Shown here one piece after another: positions 9,145 through 18,430 of a stretch of DNA of 64,000 bases. The notes below the pieces were generated by a model that saw only the letters and a list, made by a program, of their open reading frames with translations, had not been told where the DNA came from and ran no database searches. The position numbers were made by a program, and so were the translations under genes. Location: contig CANMPP010000003.1 of NCBI GenBank assembly GCA_947499735.1, positions 62,001 to 126,000 on the forward strand, written 5' to 3'. How positions within the stretch are numbered: the first letter of the stretch is position 1; each line of letters starts with the position of its first letter. The DNA is from an uncultured Pelagimonas sp. (GTDB lineage: Bacteria; Pseudomonadota; Alphaproteobacteria; Rhodobacterales; Rhodobacteraceae).

Positions 9145-11643
9145 ATGATCAAACGTCTGTCCAAAAAAGTATCCGCCGTGAAAGCGGGAAAAAAATCCGA
9201 AGCAGGGAATGCGGTAAAAGCTGCTGATACCCAGCCAAAAAAGGTGCGCAAAGGGTTCTTTAGCAAAATGAACTTGAAGACTAAGGTACCTATTCTTATC
9301 GCTGCACCTACCTTCGCTGTGATGATGATTGGATCCTTCATTGGGTACCAGCTGGCAGGCAGCGCTTTGAAAGAACGCCGTGAAAGCCTGTATACTGTGA
9401 TGGTCGAAGACAAAGCGGCCCAGATCAAAGCTTGGTTGACGAATATCGATAGAGACTTGGAAACGCTGGCTGAATCCGTTTCAGTGCATGACAGTCTTGT
9501 TGAATTTTCGGATGCGTTTGAGGGGATGTCGGACGACGAAAAAGCCAATATTGGCAAAATGCGTGAAAAGGCGAATGCAGATTGGGAAAAGGTTTACGAC
9601 CATTTCCATCCGGAATTTGCAGCACGTGTAAAACTGGGCGGTTATGGCAATATATACCTGATCAATACAAAGGGTGAAATTGTATACTCGGCACAGCCGG
9701 GTGTAGAATTGGGCAAAAATGTTGCTGATACGGACTTGGCCGAAACCGAACTTGCCAAGGCTTATAACGCCAGCAAATCCGCATCCTTAGGTGCGCATTT
9801 TTATTCGAAGATTCGTCCGTATGTCTATCACGACAATAAGCCAACCAAATTTGTATCTGCCCCTGCGATCAGTCATTCAGGCAAACGTTACGGTGTTGTT
9901 GTCGTGGAAATGCCGATGCAAGCCGTTGCGAATATCGTACGTAACTTGCATGGGTTAAGCGATGAAGGTCAGGTCGTATTGATTGCCGAAGGCGGCTATG
10001 CGCTTAGCCCGTCTCGGGTTCCCGGCGCTTTTGATGTTTTGGATCCACTTCCAGAAACACCACATGTTTTGGCGGCTATTGAAGGACGTTATGAAGAATT
10101 TGAAGGTGTGCCAGGCATTTCTGGAAACGAAGTCCTTGCAGTATCGTCTGGTGTTTACTTCTATGGCCAAACTTGGGGTTTGGTTCTTGAAGAAAGCGTA
10201 GATGCGGCGTTTGCTGCAGAACGTCACTTGGCCATTGCAACGGGCATTCAGGTTGTCATCATGTGTTTGGTGGTAACACTTTTAGGCTTCGTTGTGGCAC
10301 GGTTGCTGACTGGGCGCATTATGGGTCTTGTGGGTACGGTGAAATCTATTGCCAATGGCGATTATGAAACCCCCGTCGCTGAAATCACGGCTGGTGACGA
10401 ACTTGGCGAGATCGCACATGCTTTGGATGATTTCAAAGGCAAATTATATGACGCTGATCAAGCCCGCGAACTACAAAAGTTGAAAGCCGAGCAGCAGATG
10501 CAGGTTATGGATAAGCTAAAAGCAAGTCTTGAACAGCTTGCGGATGGCAGCCTGCATTGCAAAATCGATGACCCCTTCGGTGAAGATTTCGAACTGTTGC
10601 GGACATATTTCAACGATACGGTGGACTCTCTTGCCACGATTGTCGGTGAGTTGGTGCGCAGTGCTGAATCCATTGACAGTGATGCAAAAGAGCTGAGCGA
10701 AGGCGCAGATAGCCTATCCCATCGCACGAAGAACCAGGCAGCCACGCTCGAGCAAACGGCAGCCGCAATGGAAGAACTGACAGCCAGCGTCAAATCCACT
10801 GCAGAAGGCGCAAATGAAATTGTAGAAGCTGTAAACTCTGCGCGCACGGGTGCTGAAAAAGGCGAAGAAGTGCGCGGGCGTGCAATGTCGGCTATGGCGA
10901 CTATTGAAGATTCTTCTAAACAAATTGGCCAAATCATTCAGGTTATGGAAGATATCGCGTTCCAAACGAACCTATTGGCTCTAAACGCTGGTGTTGAAGC
11001 CGCTCGTGCCGGTGAAGTTGGCCGGGGTTTTGCGGTTGTTGCATCGGAAGTGCGCGCACTTGCGCAACGTTCGTCAGACAGTGCAGCCGAAATTAGGTCT
11101 TTGATCAAAAACTCTAATGAGAGTGTGAAGAACGGTGTTAAACTGGTGTCTGAAATGGGATCGGCCATTGAGGTCATTCTGACCGAGGTTGTCGGTATCT
11201 CTAGCCGCGTCCAGGATATTGCGTCTGGAGCCTCTGAACAGGCCACAGGTCTGGATGAAATGAATGTAGGCGTGAACTTGCTGGACGAAGTGACACAGCA
11301 AAACGCAGCCTTGTCGAGTGAGAGTTCTGAATCTGGTCGCGTATTGCGGGAAAAAGCGTCTGGGCTGCGCCATGTTGTCTCTCGCTTTAAACTGAAAGAT
11401 GGGGATACCACGACAACCATTGAAATCAGCACGACTGAAGAACCGGCCCCGTTGCAACATTCTGTTCGTGATGAGGCTCCTATCATTGAACATGTCGCAC
11501 CGATCGATGATCAACCAGAAATCATTGAGCATGCGGACACATCTTCACTTGGTTGGGAGAGCAATGATGCCGTCGCTGCACAACCATCAGAGATGCCGAA
11601 GCTGGCCAATGCCAAAGGCACTGGTATTTGGCAAGACTTCTAG
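9145..11643 (+). CDS. Methyl-accepting chemotaxis protein
   Basis: An 832-residue chemoreceptor. A basic N-terminal leader precedes the first membrane helix (about 48-70), then a periplasmic sensor of ~290 residues that looks like a Cache-type domain, a second helix (about 362-385), a HAMP domain (about 392-440) and a second HAMP-like segment (LADGSLHCKIDDPFGEDFELL, ~465-490). The hairpin tip with EDIAFQTNLLALNAGVEAAR lies near 602-622. The last five residues, IWQDF, fit the xWxxF pattern that tethers CheR/CheB in other receptors. The ATG at 9145 follows GGAG by nine bases; upstream starts at 9121 or 9091 look weaker. No other chemotaxis genes are adjacent, so it is an orphan receptor here. 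Confidence 0.92.
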   Translation: MIKRLSKKVSAVKAGKKSEAGNAVKAADTQPKKVRKGFFSKMNLKTKVPILIAAPTFAVMMIGSFIGYQLAGSALKERRESLYTVMVEDKAAQIKAWLTNIDRDLETLAESVSVHDSLVEFSDAFEGMSDDEKANIGKMREKANADWEKVYDHFHPEFAARVKLGGYGNIYLINTKGEIVYSAQPGVELGKNVADTDLAETELAKAYNASKSASLGAHFYSKIRPYVYHDNKPTKFVSAPAISHSGKRYGVVVVEMPMQAVANIVRNLHGLSDEGQVVLIAEGGYALSPSRVPGAFDVLDPLPETPHVLAAIEGRYEEFEGVPGISGNEVLAVSSGVYFYGQTWGLVLEESVDAAFAAERHLAIATGIQVVIMCLVVTLLGFVVARLLTGRIMGLVGTVKSIANGDYETPVAEITAGDELGEIAHALDDFKGKLYDADQARELQKLKAEQQMQVMDKLKASLEQLADGSLHCKIDDPFGEDFELLRTYFNDTVDSLATIVGELVRSAESIDSDAKELSEGADSLSHRTKNQAATLEQTAAAMEELTASVKSTAEGANEIVEAVNSARTGAEKGEEVRGRAMSAMATIEDSSKQIGQIIQVMEDIAFQTNLLALNAGVEAARAGEVGRGFAVVASEVRALAQRSSDSAAEIRSLIKNSNESVKNGVKLVSEMGSAIEVILTEVVGISSRVQDIASGASEQATGLDEMNVGVNLLDEVTQQNAALSSESSESGRVLREKASGLRHVVSRFKLKDGDTTTTIEISTTEEPAPLQHSVRDEAPIIEHVAPIDDQPEIIEHADTSSLGWESNDAVAAQPSEMPKLANAKGTGIWQDF

Positions 11644-11706
11644 GGGTCGTACTGGGTAATGCGGTGACGCTTGTTCTCACTACGCTCATCTTTGGAAAGC
11701 GGGATG

Positions 11707-11731
11707 AAGGGGCAAAGTTTGCCCCTTTTTT
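11707..11731 (+). terminator. Rho-independent terminator after the chemoreceptor gene
   Basis: AAGGGGCA (11707-11714) pairs with TGCCCCTT across a 5-base loop and is followed directly by a T-run. It lies 64 bases past the chemoreceptor stop and before nadD. Confidence 0.85.
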
Positions 11732-11853
11732 CTGTTTGATATTTTTGAGATATTGAGGTTGTCGCTCAAAACCGTAGCCTGTTAGATAACTATCTCTTGA
11801 AAAATGGTGCGCTTTCGGGCTTGCCTGCGCGCAAAACCATTTTGGGGCTTAAT

Positions 11854-12477
11854 ATGAGTATTGTTGCAATTCGATCGGTTTTGCCACTTGCCGCTGGACA
11901 AAAGGTCGGACTTTTGGGGGGGTCTTTCGATCCACCACATTTAGGCCATGTCCACATAGCCAAAGTTGCCAAAAGAAAATTTGGCTTAGATCGGGTTATA
12001 TGGCTCGTTAGTCCGGGAAATCCGTTGAAGGCGCATGCGCCGGCACCGCTTGTCCAACGTTTGCAGGCCTGCAGCGACATTTTGGGCCAAACGCCGTACT
12101 ATACCGCAAGTGATGTCGAGACGGTTTTGGAGACACGTTATACTGCAGAAACACTCAGCATGTTAAGGCAGGCGCATAGAGATGTGTCATTTACCTGGCT
12201 GATGGGGGCAGATAATCTTCGCCAGTTTCATAAATGGGAAAATTGGAAAAATATTGCGCGCACTGTTCCAATTGGGGTCGTTGCGCGGCCTGAACAGCGG
12301 GTGGCGGCGCGACATTCCATCGCGGCCAAAATTTTCCGGTTTGCACGTCTTCCTGAACGGGCGTCGCATACGTTGGGTGCACAAACAGCGCCGTCTTGGT
12401 GTTTCGTAAATTGCCCTATGGTAAACCTAAGTTCGACAGAGTTGCGCGCTGCGGCAGCGCCTCAGAACGGGAATTGA
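11854..12477 (+). CDS. nadD: Nicotinate-nucleotide adenylyltransferase
   Basis: A 207-residue nucleotidyltransferase that joins nicotinate mononucleotide and ATP to make deamido-NAD in NAD synthesis. The HIGH-type motif is GLLGGSFDPPHLGHVHIA, followed by WLVSPGNPLK and later TWLMGADNL, all diagnostic for NadD. The C-terminal signature seen in most family members (ISST-x-IR) appears here as LSSTELR. The ATG at 11854, nine bases after GGGG, is preferred over a TTG at 11797. The following ~200 bases before the next gene hold no convincing gene. Confidence 0.93.
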   Translation: MSIVAIRSVLPLAAGQKVGLLGGSFDPPHLGHVHIAKVAKRKFGLDRVIWLVSPGNPLKAHAPAPLVQRLQACSDILGQTPYYTASDVETVLETRYTAETLSMLRQAHRDVSFTWLMGADNLRQFHKWENWKNIARTVPIGVVARPEQRVAARHSIAAKIFRFARLPERASHTLGAQTAPSWCFVNCPMVNLSSTELRAAAAPQNGN

Positions 12478-12680
12478 ACGAAATGACATTGAGGGATCGG
12501 AAGGCTGGCATCATTCGAATGGGCGTGCAATCTTTCCATACCATCTGCGGGTCCACCGCTATCGTCGAATGTTTGCCGCGAACAGCCAGTTTTTCGAACG
12601 GGTTTCGAGAGCGTTCATCTTTTAATGTGAAAAGGACACCAGATTCTGATTTGGGTGCAGTGACATAGGGGTTCCGCGAC

Positions 12681-14186
12681 ATGGGATTTAAGGGTTCGCA
12701 AATAGCGACACGGCGCGCATTTTTGCTGGGATTGTCCGCCAGTACCGTCGCGGTGCCTGCGATGGCGGTTGCACCAAATGCGTCGCTGTTTCCGCAAATG
12801 CGACCCGTTGATTTTCCGCAACGCTCGCATCCCGCCGCCCAGGCTTTGATCAAAGCGTCAAAACTCACAGGTCAGGTCGCTTGTGTTGTCCGCCACGGCG
12901 AAAGCGGTGAGATCTTAGAGGAAGTGAATGGCGATACGACATTGCCACCTGCCAGTGTGGCCAAAGCCCTAACGGCTGCATATGCCTTGACCATTCTGGG
13001 CGAAAATTGCCAATTCAACACCAGCCTTCTGGCCACCGGCCCCATTTCTGATGGTGTTTTGAATGGGGATTTGATTCTAGCTGGCGGGGGTGATCCCACA
13101 CTGGACACCGATGATTTGAACGCCTTGGCCAAACAATTGGCCGGAGTAGGTGTCACGCGTATCAAAGGACGATTTTTGGTTTGGGGGGGCACCCTATCTA
13201 AATCGCTGCAAATAGATAAAGAACAGCCTGCTCATGTTGGATATAATCCCGCGGTTTCTGGATTGAACGTGAATTTCAATCGGGTGCATTTCGAATGGAA
13301 ACGCAGCGGCAACAGTTATTCGACGACTATGAAGGGTCCTAGCGCGACATTGCGCCCAGATGTCACGATGGCCCGCATGTCCGTACAGGACAGGGCGGTG
13401 CCAATTTATACATATTCAGATGCAGATGATTACGACAACTGGACTGTGGCGCGTGGCGCTTTGGGGAATGGCGGTGCGCGATGGCTGCCCGTGCGAAAAC
13501 CGGAACTGTATGCGGGACAAATTTTTCAAAAATTGACCCCTGCGTATGGGGTGACTTTACCGGTGCCCGAGGTGATTGATGCGTTGCCAACATCGACGCG
13601 CATTGCCAGTATTCAAAGCGCATCTTTGCGCGAAATCGTCCAAGGAATGTTGAAATATTCGACAAACCTTACGGCTGAAGTGGTTGGCTTGGCGGCCAGC
13701 AAGGCAAAGACTGGGCGCGCGCTGACAATTGTAGAGTCGGCAGCCGAGATGTGTGCCTGGCTAAAGGGCGAATTCGGCCTTCAAGCCTGTAACCTCATTG
13801 ACCATTCTGGACTTGGCGGGGATAGTCGTATTTCGGCACGCGATATGTCATTGGCGTTGCATCATCTGAAAACACGCCTGCCGCTTAAGTCAATTATGAA
13901 AGAGTTTACCTTATTGGATGCACAACGGCGCGTCATCAAAGATCACCCGCTGCATGTGCAGGCCAAGACGGGCACTCTGAATTTTGTTAGTGGTTTGGCA
14001 GGGCACGTGGAATTGCCCAATGGACAAGAACTGGATTTTGCCATTTTTGCGGGGGATGTACCACGCCGCGAAAGCCTGCCAAGATCTCAACGGGAACGCC
14101 CCGAGGGCGGTGCCGTTTGGAACCGCCGTGCCAAAACATTGCAGCAGGCTTTGATCGAACGTTGGGGAGAGGTCTATGCCGGGTAA
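12681..14186 (+). CDS. dacB: D-alanyl-D-alanine carboxypeptidase/endopeptidase (PBP4 family)
   Basis: A 501-residue class C penicillin-binding protein. The N-terminus TRRAFLLGLSASTVAVPAMA looks like a Tat-type or long Sec signal peptide, so the enzyme should act in the periplasm, trimming or cutting peptidoglycan cross-links. The three catalytic motifs are SVAK (serine at 92), STN (near 327) and KTGT (near 429). Between the first and second motif is the long insert typical of the DacB/PBP4 family. It is convergent with the TerB-like gene, with only about 20 bases between the stops and no clear terminator. Confidence 0.92.
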   Translation: MGFKGSQIATRRAFLLGLSASTVAVPAMAVAPNASLFPQMRPVDFPQRSHPAAQALIKASKLTGQVACVVRHGESGEILEEVNGDTTLPPASVAKALTAAYALTILGENCQFNTSLLATGPISDGVLNGDLILAGGGDPTLDTDDLNALAKQLAGVGVTRIKGRFLVWGGTLSKSLQIDKEQPAHVGYNPAVSGLNVNFNRVHFEWKRSGNSYSTTMKGPSATLRPDVTMARMSVQDRAVPIYTYSDADDYDNWTVARGALGNGGARWLPVRKPELYAGQIFQKLTPAYGVTLPVPEVIDALPTSTRIASIQSASLREIVQGMLKYSTNLTAEVVGLAASKAKTGRALTIVESAAEMCAWLKGEFGLQACNLIDHSGLGGDSRISARDMSLALHHLKTRLPLKSIMKEFTLLDAQRRVIKDHPLHVQAKTGTLNFVSGLAGHVELPNGQELDFAIFAGDVPRRESLPRSQRERPEGGAVWNRRAKTLQQALIERWGEVYAG

Positions 14187-14207
14187 CCTCGGCTGAACTG
14201 GTTCACG

Positions 14208-14633
14208 TTAGGCGGGCAAATGCCGCGCCCGAGCCCCCCGTTCAATAGCCGCCGCATAGAGGCGATCAATATTCAGCTCGTAGCGGATTTCTTCCAACAG
14301 ACGAAGTTCTGGTTCGTATAATTGACCATCAGCCGCGGCCACATCGCAGGCCAGGGCATAAGCGGTTTCAAACAAACGTTCTGGCAAATTGTCCCGGATC
14401 AGGCCAAATAACGCGTCCAATCCATCCTCTTGCTCCAACAGGTCAAACAACATGGATGAAATGACATTGACGCGGTCCATGTCGTAATCGGCGAAAACGG
14501 GTAACATGTTGACCGTGTTTTCAATTTTGACCAGCTCGGATGTGCGCATATGGGCATCTGAAGCAGAGACTGCGATCATAACAGCGACCAGGCAGTCCTG
14601 TGGCGACAGCGGATGTTCGGGGGGGCGTGTCAT
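14208..14633 (-). CDS. TerB-like (tellurite resistance B family) protein
   Basis: A 141-residue, mostly helical protein. LSPQDCLVAVMIAVSASDA and YALACDVAAADGQLYEPE are the two repeated TerB-type acidic helix-loop blocks; the second (AAADGQLYEPELRLLEEI) fits the metal-binding D-x-D/E pattern of the domain. No other ter genes are near, so a role in tellurite resistance should not be assumed. The ATG at 14633 follows AAGGACA by about ten bases; the frame extends to 14762 without family features. It is divergent from the LysRS gene. Confidence 0.75.
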   Translation of the reverse strand: MTRPPEHPLSPQDCLVAVMIAVSASDAHMRTSELVKIENTVNMLPVFADYDMDRVNVISSMLFDLLEQEDGLDALFGLIRDNLPERLFETAYALACDVAAADGQLYEPELRLLEEIRYELNIDRLYAAAIERGARARHLPA

Positions 14634-14782
14634 GCTGAAATGTCCTTTGCATATGGGCGATGTGTTCAATTTATTGACGCGATGGCGCTTGGGCAATAGG
14701 AAGCCTCGGATTAACCCGTAAGAAACCGGCCGGTGAGTCGGCTGAAAATCGCGGGTTTCCAAACAAAACGGAGTGATTCAAA

Positions 14783-16360
14783 ATGTCTACATTGCGCGAT
14801 GCGGCGATGAGTTCAAAAGCCTGGCCTTTTGAAGAGGCACGCCGCCTGCTCAAACGTTTTGAAAAAAAGCCCCCTGAAAAGGGCTATGTTTTGTTTGAAA
14901 CCGGGTATGGCCCCTCCGGCCTGCCCCATATCGGTACCTTTGGCGAAGTTGCCCGTACCACTATGGTACGTCGCGCGTTTGAAGTGATTTCTGACATCCC
15001 GACGAAACTGATCTGTTTCTCAGATGATATGGACGGCATGCGCAAAGTGCCGGGCAATCTGCCAAATCAGGACATGCTGTCCGAGCATTTGCAAAAGCCA
15101 CTGACATCTGTGCCTGATCCATTTGGCGAATATGACAGCTTTGGCCATCACAACAACGCCATGCTACGCCGATTCTTGGACACATTTGGCTTTGAATACG
15201 ATTTCATCAGCTCAACCGAGTATTACAAATCTGGTCAGTTTGATGAGATCCTTCTGAAGACGGCAGAGAAATACGATGATCTGATGAAGATCATGCTGAA
15301 AACGCTGCGCGAGGAACGTGCGGCGACCTATTCCATCTATCTGCCGATTCATCCTGAAACGGGCCGCGTTCTATACGTGCCGATGAAGAATGTGGATGCG
15401 GCCAAGGGCGAGATCACTTTTGACGATGAAGATGGGCGCGAATGGACACTGCCGGTCACGGGCGGCAATGTGAAATTGCAATGGAAGCCTGATTTTGGCG
15501 CGCGCTGGGCTGGGCTGGATGTTGATTTCGAAATGTTCGGCAAAGACCACAGCACCAATGCCAAAGTCTATGGCGATATTTGTCGTTGTCTCGGCAAACC
15601 TGCGCCGCAGAACTTTTCATTTGAATTGTTTTTGGATGACAAAGGGCAGAAGATTTCCAAATCCGACGGCAACGGGATTTCTATTGATGAATGGCTGACT
15701 TATGCCAGCGCTGAAAGCCTGTCCTATTTCATGTATCAAAAGCCAAAGACGGCCAAGCGCATGTATTTTGATGTGATCCCCAAAGCTGTGGATGAATATC
15801 ACCAGCAATTGCGCGCTTGGGACAAACAGGATGCGACGCAACGCGCCAACAACCCGGTTTTCCACATCCATCGCGGGCAGCCACCCGTATCAAACATGGT
15901 CGTGCCATTTTCTATGTTGTTGAACCTTGCCTCTGCTGCGGGCGCCGAAGACAAGGACGCGATGTGGGGCTTTATCAAGCGCTATGCGCCGGATGCGTCT
16001 GCTGAAACGCATCCCGATTTGGATCAGGCAGCGGGCTTTGCCGTGCGCTATTATCAGGACTTTGTGAAACCGCATAAAGTGTTCCGGGCACCGACAGATC
16101 AGGAACGTCTGGCCATGGCGGATCTGGGTGCGAAACTGGCGGCACATGATGGTGCGGTTGATGACGAAACCCTGCAAAGTCTGGTGTTTGCCGTGGGCAA
16201 AGAGCACGAATTTGAAAACCTGCGCGACTGGTTCAAGGCGCTTTACGAAGTCCTGCTTGGCCAATCCCAAGGCCCACGTTTCGGTGGCTTTATCGCGCTT
16301 TATGGCGTGAACGAAACCGTTGCTCTGATCAATGCAGGGCTGGCTGGCGAACTGAATTAA
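14783..16360 (+). CDS. lysS: Lysyl-tRNA synthetase, class I
   Basis: A 525-residue class I LysRS (also named lysK), which charges tRNA-Lys. The HIGH-equivalent is HIGTFGE near residues 52-58 and the KMSKS-equivalent is [10 protein letters not shown] near 290. The Rossmann core and the alpha-helical C-terminal cage match the archaeal/alphaproteobacterial enzyme rather than the class II LysRS of most bacteria. Use of the class I enzyme is characteristic of many alphaproteobacteria and supports the taxonomic reading of the window. Confidence 0.95.
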   Translation: MSTLRDAAMSSKAWPFEEARRLLKRFEKKPPEKGYVLFETGYGPSGLPHIGTFGEVARTTMVRRAFEVISDIPTKLICFSDDMDGMRKVPGNLPNQDMLSEHLQKPLTSVPDPFGEYDSFGHHNNAMLRRFLDTFGFEYDFISSTEYYKSGQFDEILLKTAEKYDDLMKIMLKTLREERAATYSIYLPIHPETGRVLYVPMKNVDAAKGEITFDDEDGREWTLPVTGGNVKLQWKPDFGARWAGLDVDFEMFGKDHSTNAKVYGDICRCLGKPAPQNFSFELFLDDKGQKISKSDGNGISIDEWLTYASAESLSYFMYQKPKTAKRMYFDVIPKAVDEYHQQLRAWDKQDATQRANNPVFHIHRGQPPVSNMVVPFSMLLNLASAAGAEDKDAMWGFIKRYAPDASAETHPDLDQAAGFAVRYYQDFVKPHKVFRAPTDQERLAMADLGAKLAAHDGAVDDETLQSLVFAVGKEHEFENLRDWFKALYEVLLGQSQGPRFGGFIALYGVNETVALINAGLAGELN

Positions 16361-16366
16361 GTCGGA

Positions 16367-16586
16367 TCAGACAGACAGCCGCAGGATCATCATCAGATCA
16401 TTCTGCGGCACGCCGTCCACACGTACTAAATCATAAAACTCTGCCGCGACGTGAAACCCGTGTTTTTCATAAAACCTTCGGGCTACGTGGATTATCAGCG
16501 TTTACGTATAACGCTATCTGCGCCAATTGCAGCGCTTTGGTCTCGGTAATGATGTTTGTCATCAATAACCTGGCGTTGGTTTCCAT
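16367..16586 (-). pseudogene. Remnant of a GNAT acetyltransferase (truncated and frameshifted)
   Basis: On the minus strand, one frame gives TKALQLAQIALYVNADNP and, after a one-base shift near 16484-16490, another frame gives RRFYEKHGFHVAAEF followed by VDGVPQNDLMMILRLSV and a stop at 16367. Joined together these make the C-terminal half of a GNAT N-acetyltransferase, with the usual LYVN-x-DNP-x-AR-x-FYEKHGF core. The acetyl-CoA-binding N-terminal half is missing. It is squeezed between lysS (stop at 16360) and the exporter gene, so I read it as a decaying gene rather than a working one. Confidence 0.7.
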
Positions 16587-16684
16587 GAGTGAACCAGCTG
16601 ATGACGATTGTGCTTTTGCCGGGGGATCAGGCGGTCTACTCTGCAAAATGCGCAAATGATGCACCAAACTACGAGCTATCTTTC

Positions 16685-17572
16685 ATGTCGAACACTACTC
16701 GAATCTGGGCCATTCTGGCGCTGACTGCAACCGCGTTGATCTGGTCTGGCAATTTTATTGTGGGGCGGTTGATCGGTGGGGTCATTCCGCCGCTTGAATT
16801 GAACATGATGCGGTGGTTGCTTTGCCTTGCGCTGCTTTTGCCCTTCACGGCGCGTGGATTGGTGCAGCAATGGGCGCTGTTGCGCTCTATCTGGGTTCAG
16901 GTTGTTTTGCTGGGTTTGACCGGCATCGCGGCGTTTCACGCGATCACCTATCACGCGCTTAGCCTCACTGAGGCGGTGAATTGCCTGTTGATCCTCGCAC
17001 TGGCCCCCATTGCAACGGTGATTGGCGGGGCGATTTGGAACGGGTTCCGCCCGTCATGGGCCCAGATCGCGGGGCTGGTCGTTTCGATTATCGGGGCAAT
17101 TTATCTGGTCCTGCAGGGTTCCGGCGGCACGGCATCGATCCTATCGGTGGATGCGGGAAAACTATGGATGATGGCGGGTATCCTGATTTGGGCGTGGTAT
17201 ACGCTGTTATTGCGCAAACGCCCGGCTGAATTGCGCCAAGACGTGTTGCTGGCGGCCAGCGTAATTGTTGCGATCATCGCAATGGCAGGTACGCTGGCCA
17301 TCAAAGGCGTGGCGTCATTCGACCTGACCCTGCCGGCTATCGGTGCAATTGCTTACATCGGCATTTTCGCGTCGCTTTGCGGCTTTTTGTTTTGGTCTTA
17401 TGGTGTCTCTGTCATCGGGCCAGAAATTGGGGGGCAGTTCGTTCACCTGATGCCGGTTTTTGGCAGTATTCTGGCCGTGATCGTTCTGGGTGAAACGATT
17501 GTACCGGCGCATTTGATCGGGGCCGGGTGCATCGTTGCAGGGCTAATTTTGGTCAACCAGAAACATGGCTAG
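16685..17572 (+). CDS. EamA (drug/metabolite) family transporter
   Basis: A 295-residue polytopic inner-membrane protein with ten predicted helices in two EamA repeats. Helix 1 reads ILALTATALIWSGNFIVGRL and the second repeat starts near GKLWMMAGILIWAWYTLLLRK, each carrying the W-(S/A)-x-N/Y pattern at its start. Members export amino acids, metabolites or drugs; the substrate cannot be told. The start at 16685 is taken because the family homology begins there; the frame extends upstream to 16589 over the GNAT remnant. Its stop overlaps the end of the next gene by four bases on the opposite strand. Confidence 0.85.
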   Translation: MSNTTRIWAILALTATALIWSGNFIVGRLIGGVIPPLELNMMRWLLCLALLLPFTARGLVQQWALLRSIWVQVVLLGLTGIAAFHAITYHALSLTEAVNCLLILALAPIATVIGGAIWNGFRPSWAQIAGLVVSIIGAIYLVLQGSGGTASILSVDAGKLWMMAGILIWAWYTLLLRKRPAELRQDVLLAASVIVAIIAMAGTLAIKGVASFDLTLPAIGAIAYIGIFASLCGFLFWSYGVSVIGPEIGGQFVHLMPVFGSILAVIVLGETIVPAHLIGAGCIVAGLILVNQKHG

Positions 17573-18294
17573 AACGTATACCATATCGCCAGTTTTACGC
17601 CGCGGGATTTGTCACCCTTTAGGCCGAACGATCCGCCTGCTTCTAAATGCATGCGATCTTGAACCAATGGAAAGACAAAGCTAGGGGCCAATTTGATTTG
17701 CAAATCTTGTTCAAAGGCACGGGATGTTTGCAGTTGGACAATCCTTTTACGCCCTTTTTTCAGGTTACGCCCTAGGGTTAGATCCAATTTCCATTCATAG
17801 GGCAGGTCATCCATCTCTACCGTTCCATCCGGGTTTTGGAACAGCAATTGCCCCTCGGCACTCATCCACCCATTTGCTAGGCCTTTCCCCAACGAAAGTC
17901 GCGTGATGGTCCAAGATGTGGCATCGATCATACCTCCGCCGGTGGCAAACGTGATTTGGACGCCTTGATCGGCCTGACGGATTGGCTTTTGCGTAAAAAA
18001 GAACACCCGGTAGCGCCCGTCCAGATCATATCCCGCATCCAGCCCAAGGGTCAGTTTAGGACGCAACGCGTATTCTGCATAGACAGACACATAACGGTCT
18101 GTTCCGGCCCCATATCCAAAAATATCTGGCAAACGCTTGGTGTAATACCCGGAAAGCGACACAAACCCGCTGCCCTTTTGGGGCTGCCAAGGGCCTGCCA
18201 TGGCCAATTGCGGAGACACCCAAATGCAGAAGGCCAAAGCAAACCCTAAAAGGAAGTGCCAAAAATTTGCCAAAGAAACGCTGCGCAGCCCCAT
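17569..18294 (-). CDS. Outer-membrane beta-barrel-like protein of unknown function
   Basis: A 241-residue protein with a signal peptide (FWHFLLGFALAFCIWVSPQLAMA, cleavage likely after AMA at about 33) and many alternating-polarity strands such as DRYVSVYAEYALRPKLTLGL. It ends in KLAIWYTF, with the terminal phenylalanine that the BAM machinery often recognises. No specific family is recognised. A GAGGG RBS precedes the ATG at 18294. It is convergent with the exporter gene and divergent from the kinase-like gene. Confidence 0.6.
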   Translation of the reverse strand: MGLRSVSLANFWHFLLGFALAFCIWVSPQLAMAGPWQPQKGSGFVSLSGYYTKRLPDIFGYGAGTDRYVSVYAEYALRPKLTLGLDAGYDLDGRYRVFFFTQKPIRQADQGVQITFATGGGMIDATSWTITRLSLGKGLANGWMSAEGQLLFQNPDGTVEMDDLPYEWKLDLTLGRNLKKGRKRIVQLQTSRAFEQDLQIKLAPSFVFPLVQDRMHLEAGGSFGLKGDKSRGVKLAIWYTF

Positions 18295-18430
18295 ATCACC
18301 CTCACCAGATTCCGTTGAGATTTGCGCAACCTTGGTAAATTTGGCGTTAATCTTCTCTTATGTACCGTGGCGAGTTTCGCATGGCCCTTGCCAGTCAAAC
18401 CCGTTAGACCCAACCGCAAGGAGAGCCATC

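Noticed and set aside
12416-12868. Open frame on the minus strand (150 codons) and a plus-strand frame at 12483-12668 between nadD and dacB
   Set aside because: Both overlap the ends of well-supported genes and mirror each other. No family resemblance and no clear RBS; the ~200-base gap is treated as non-coding.
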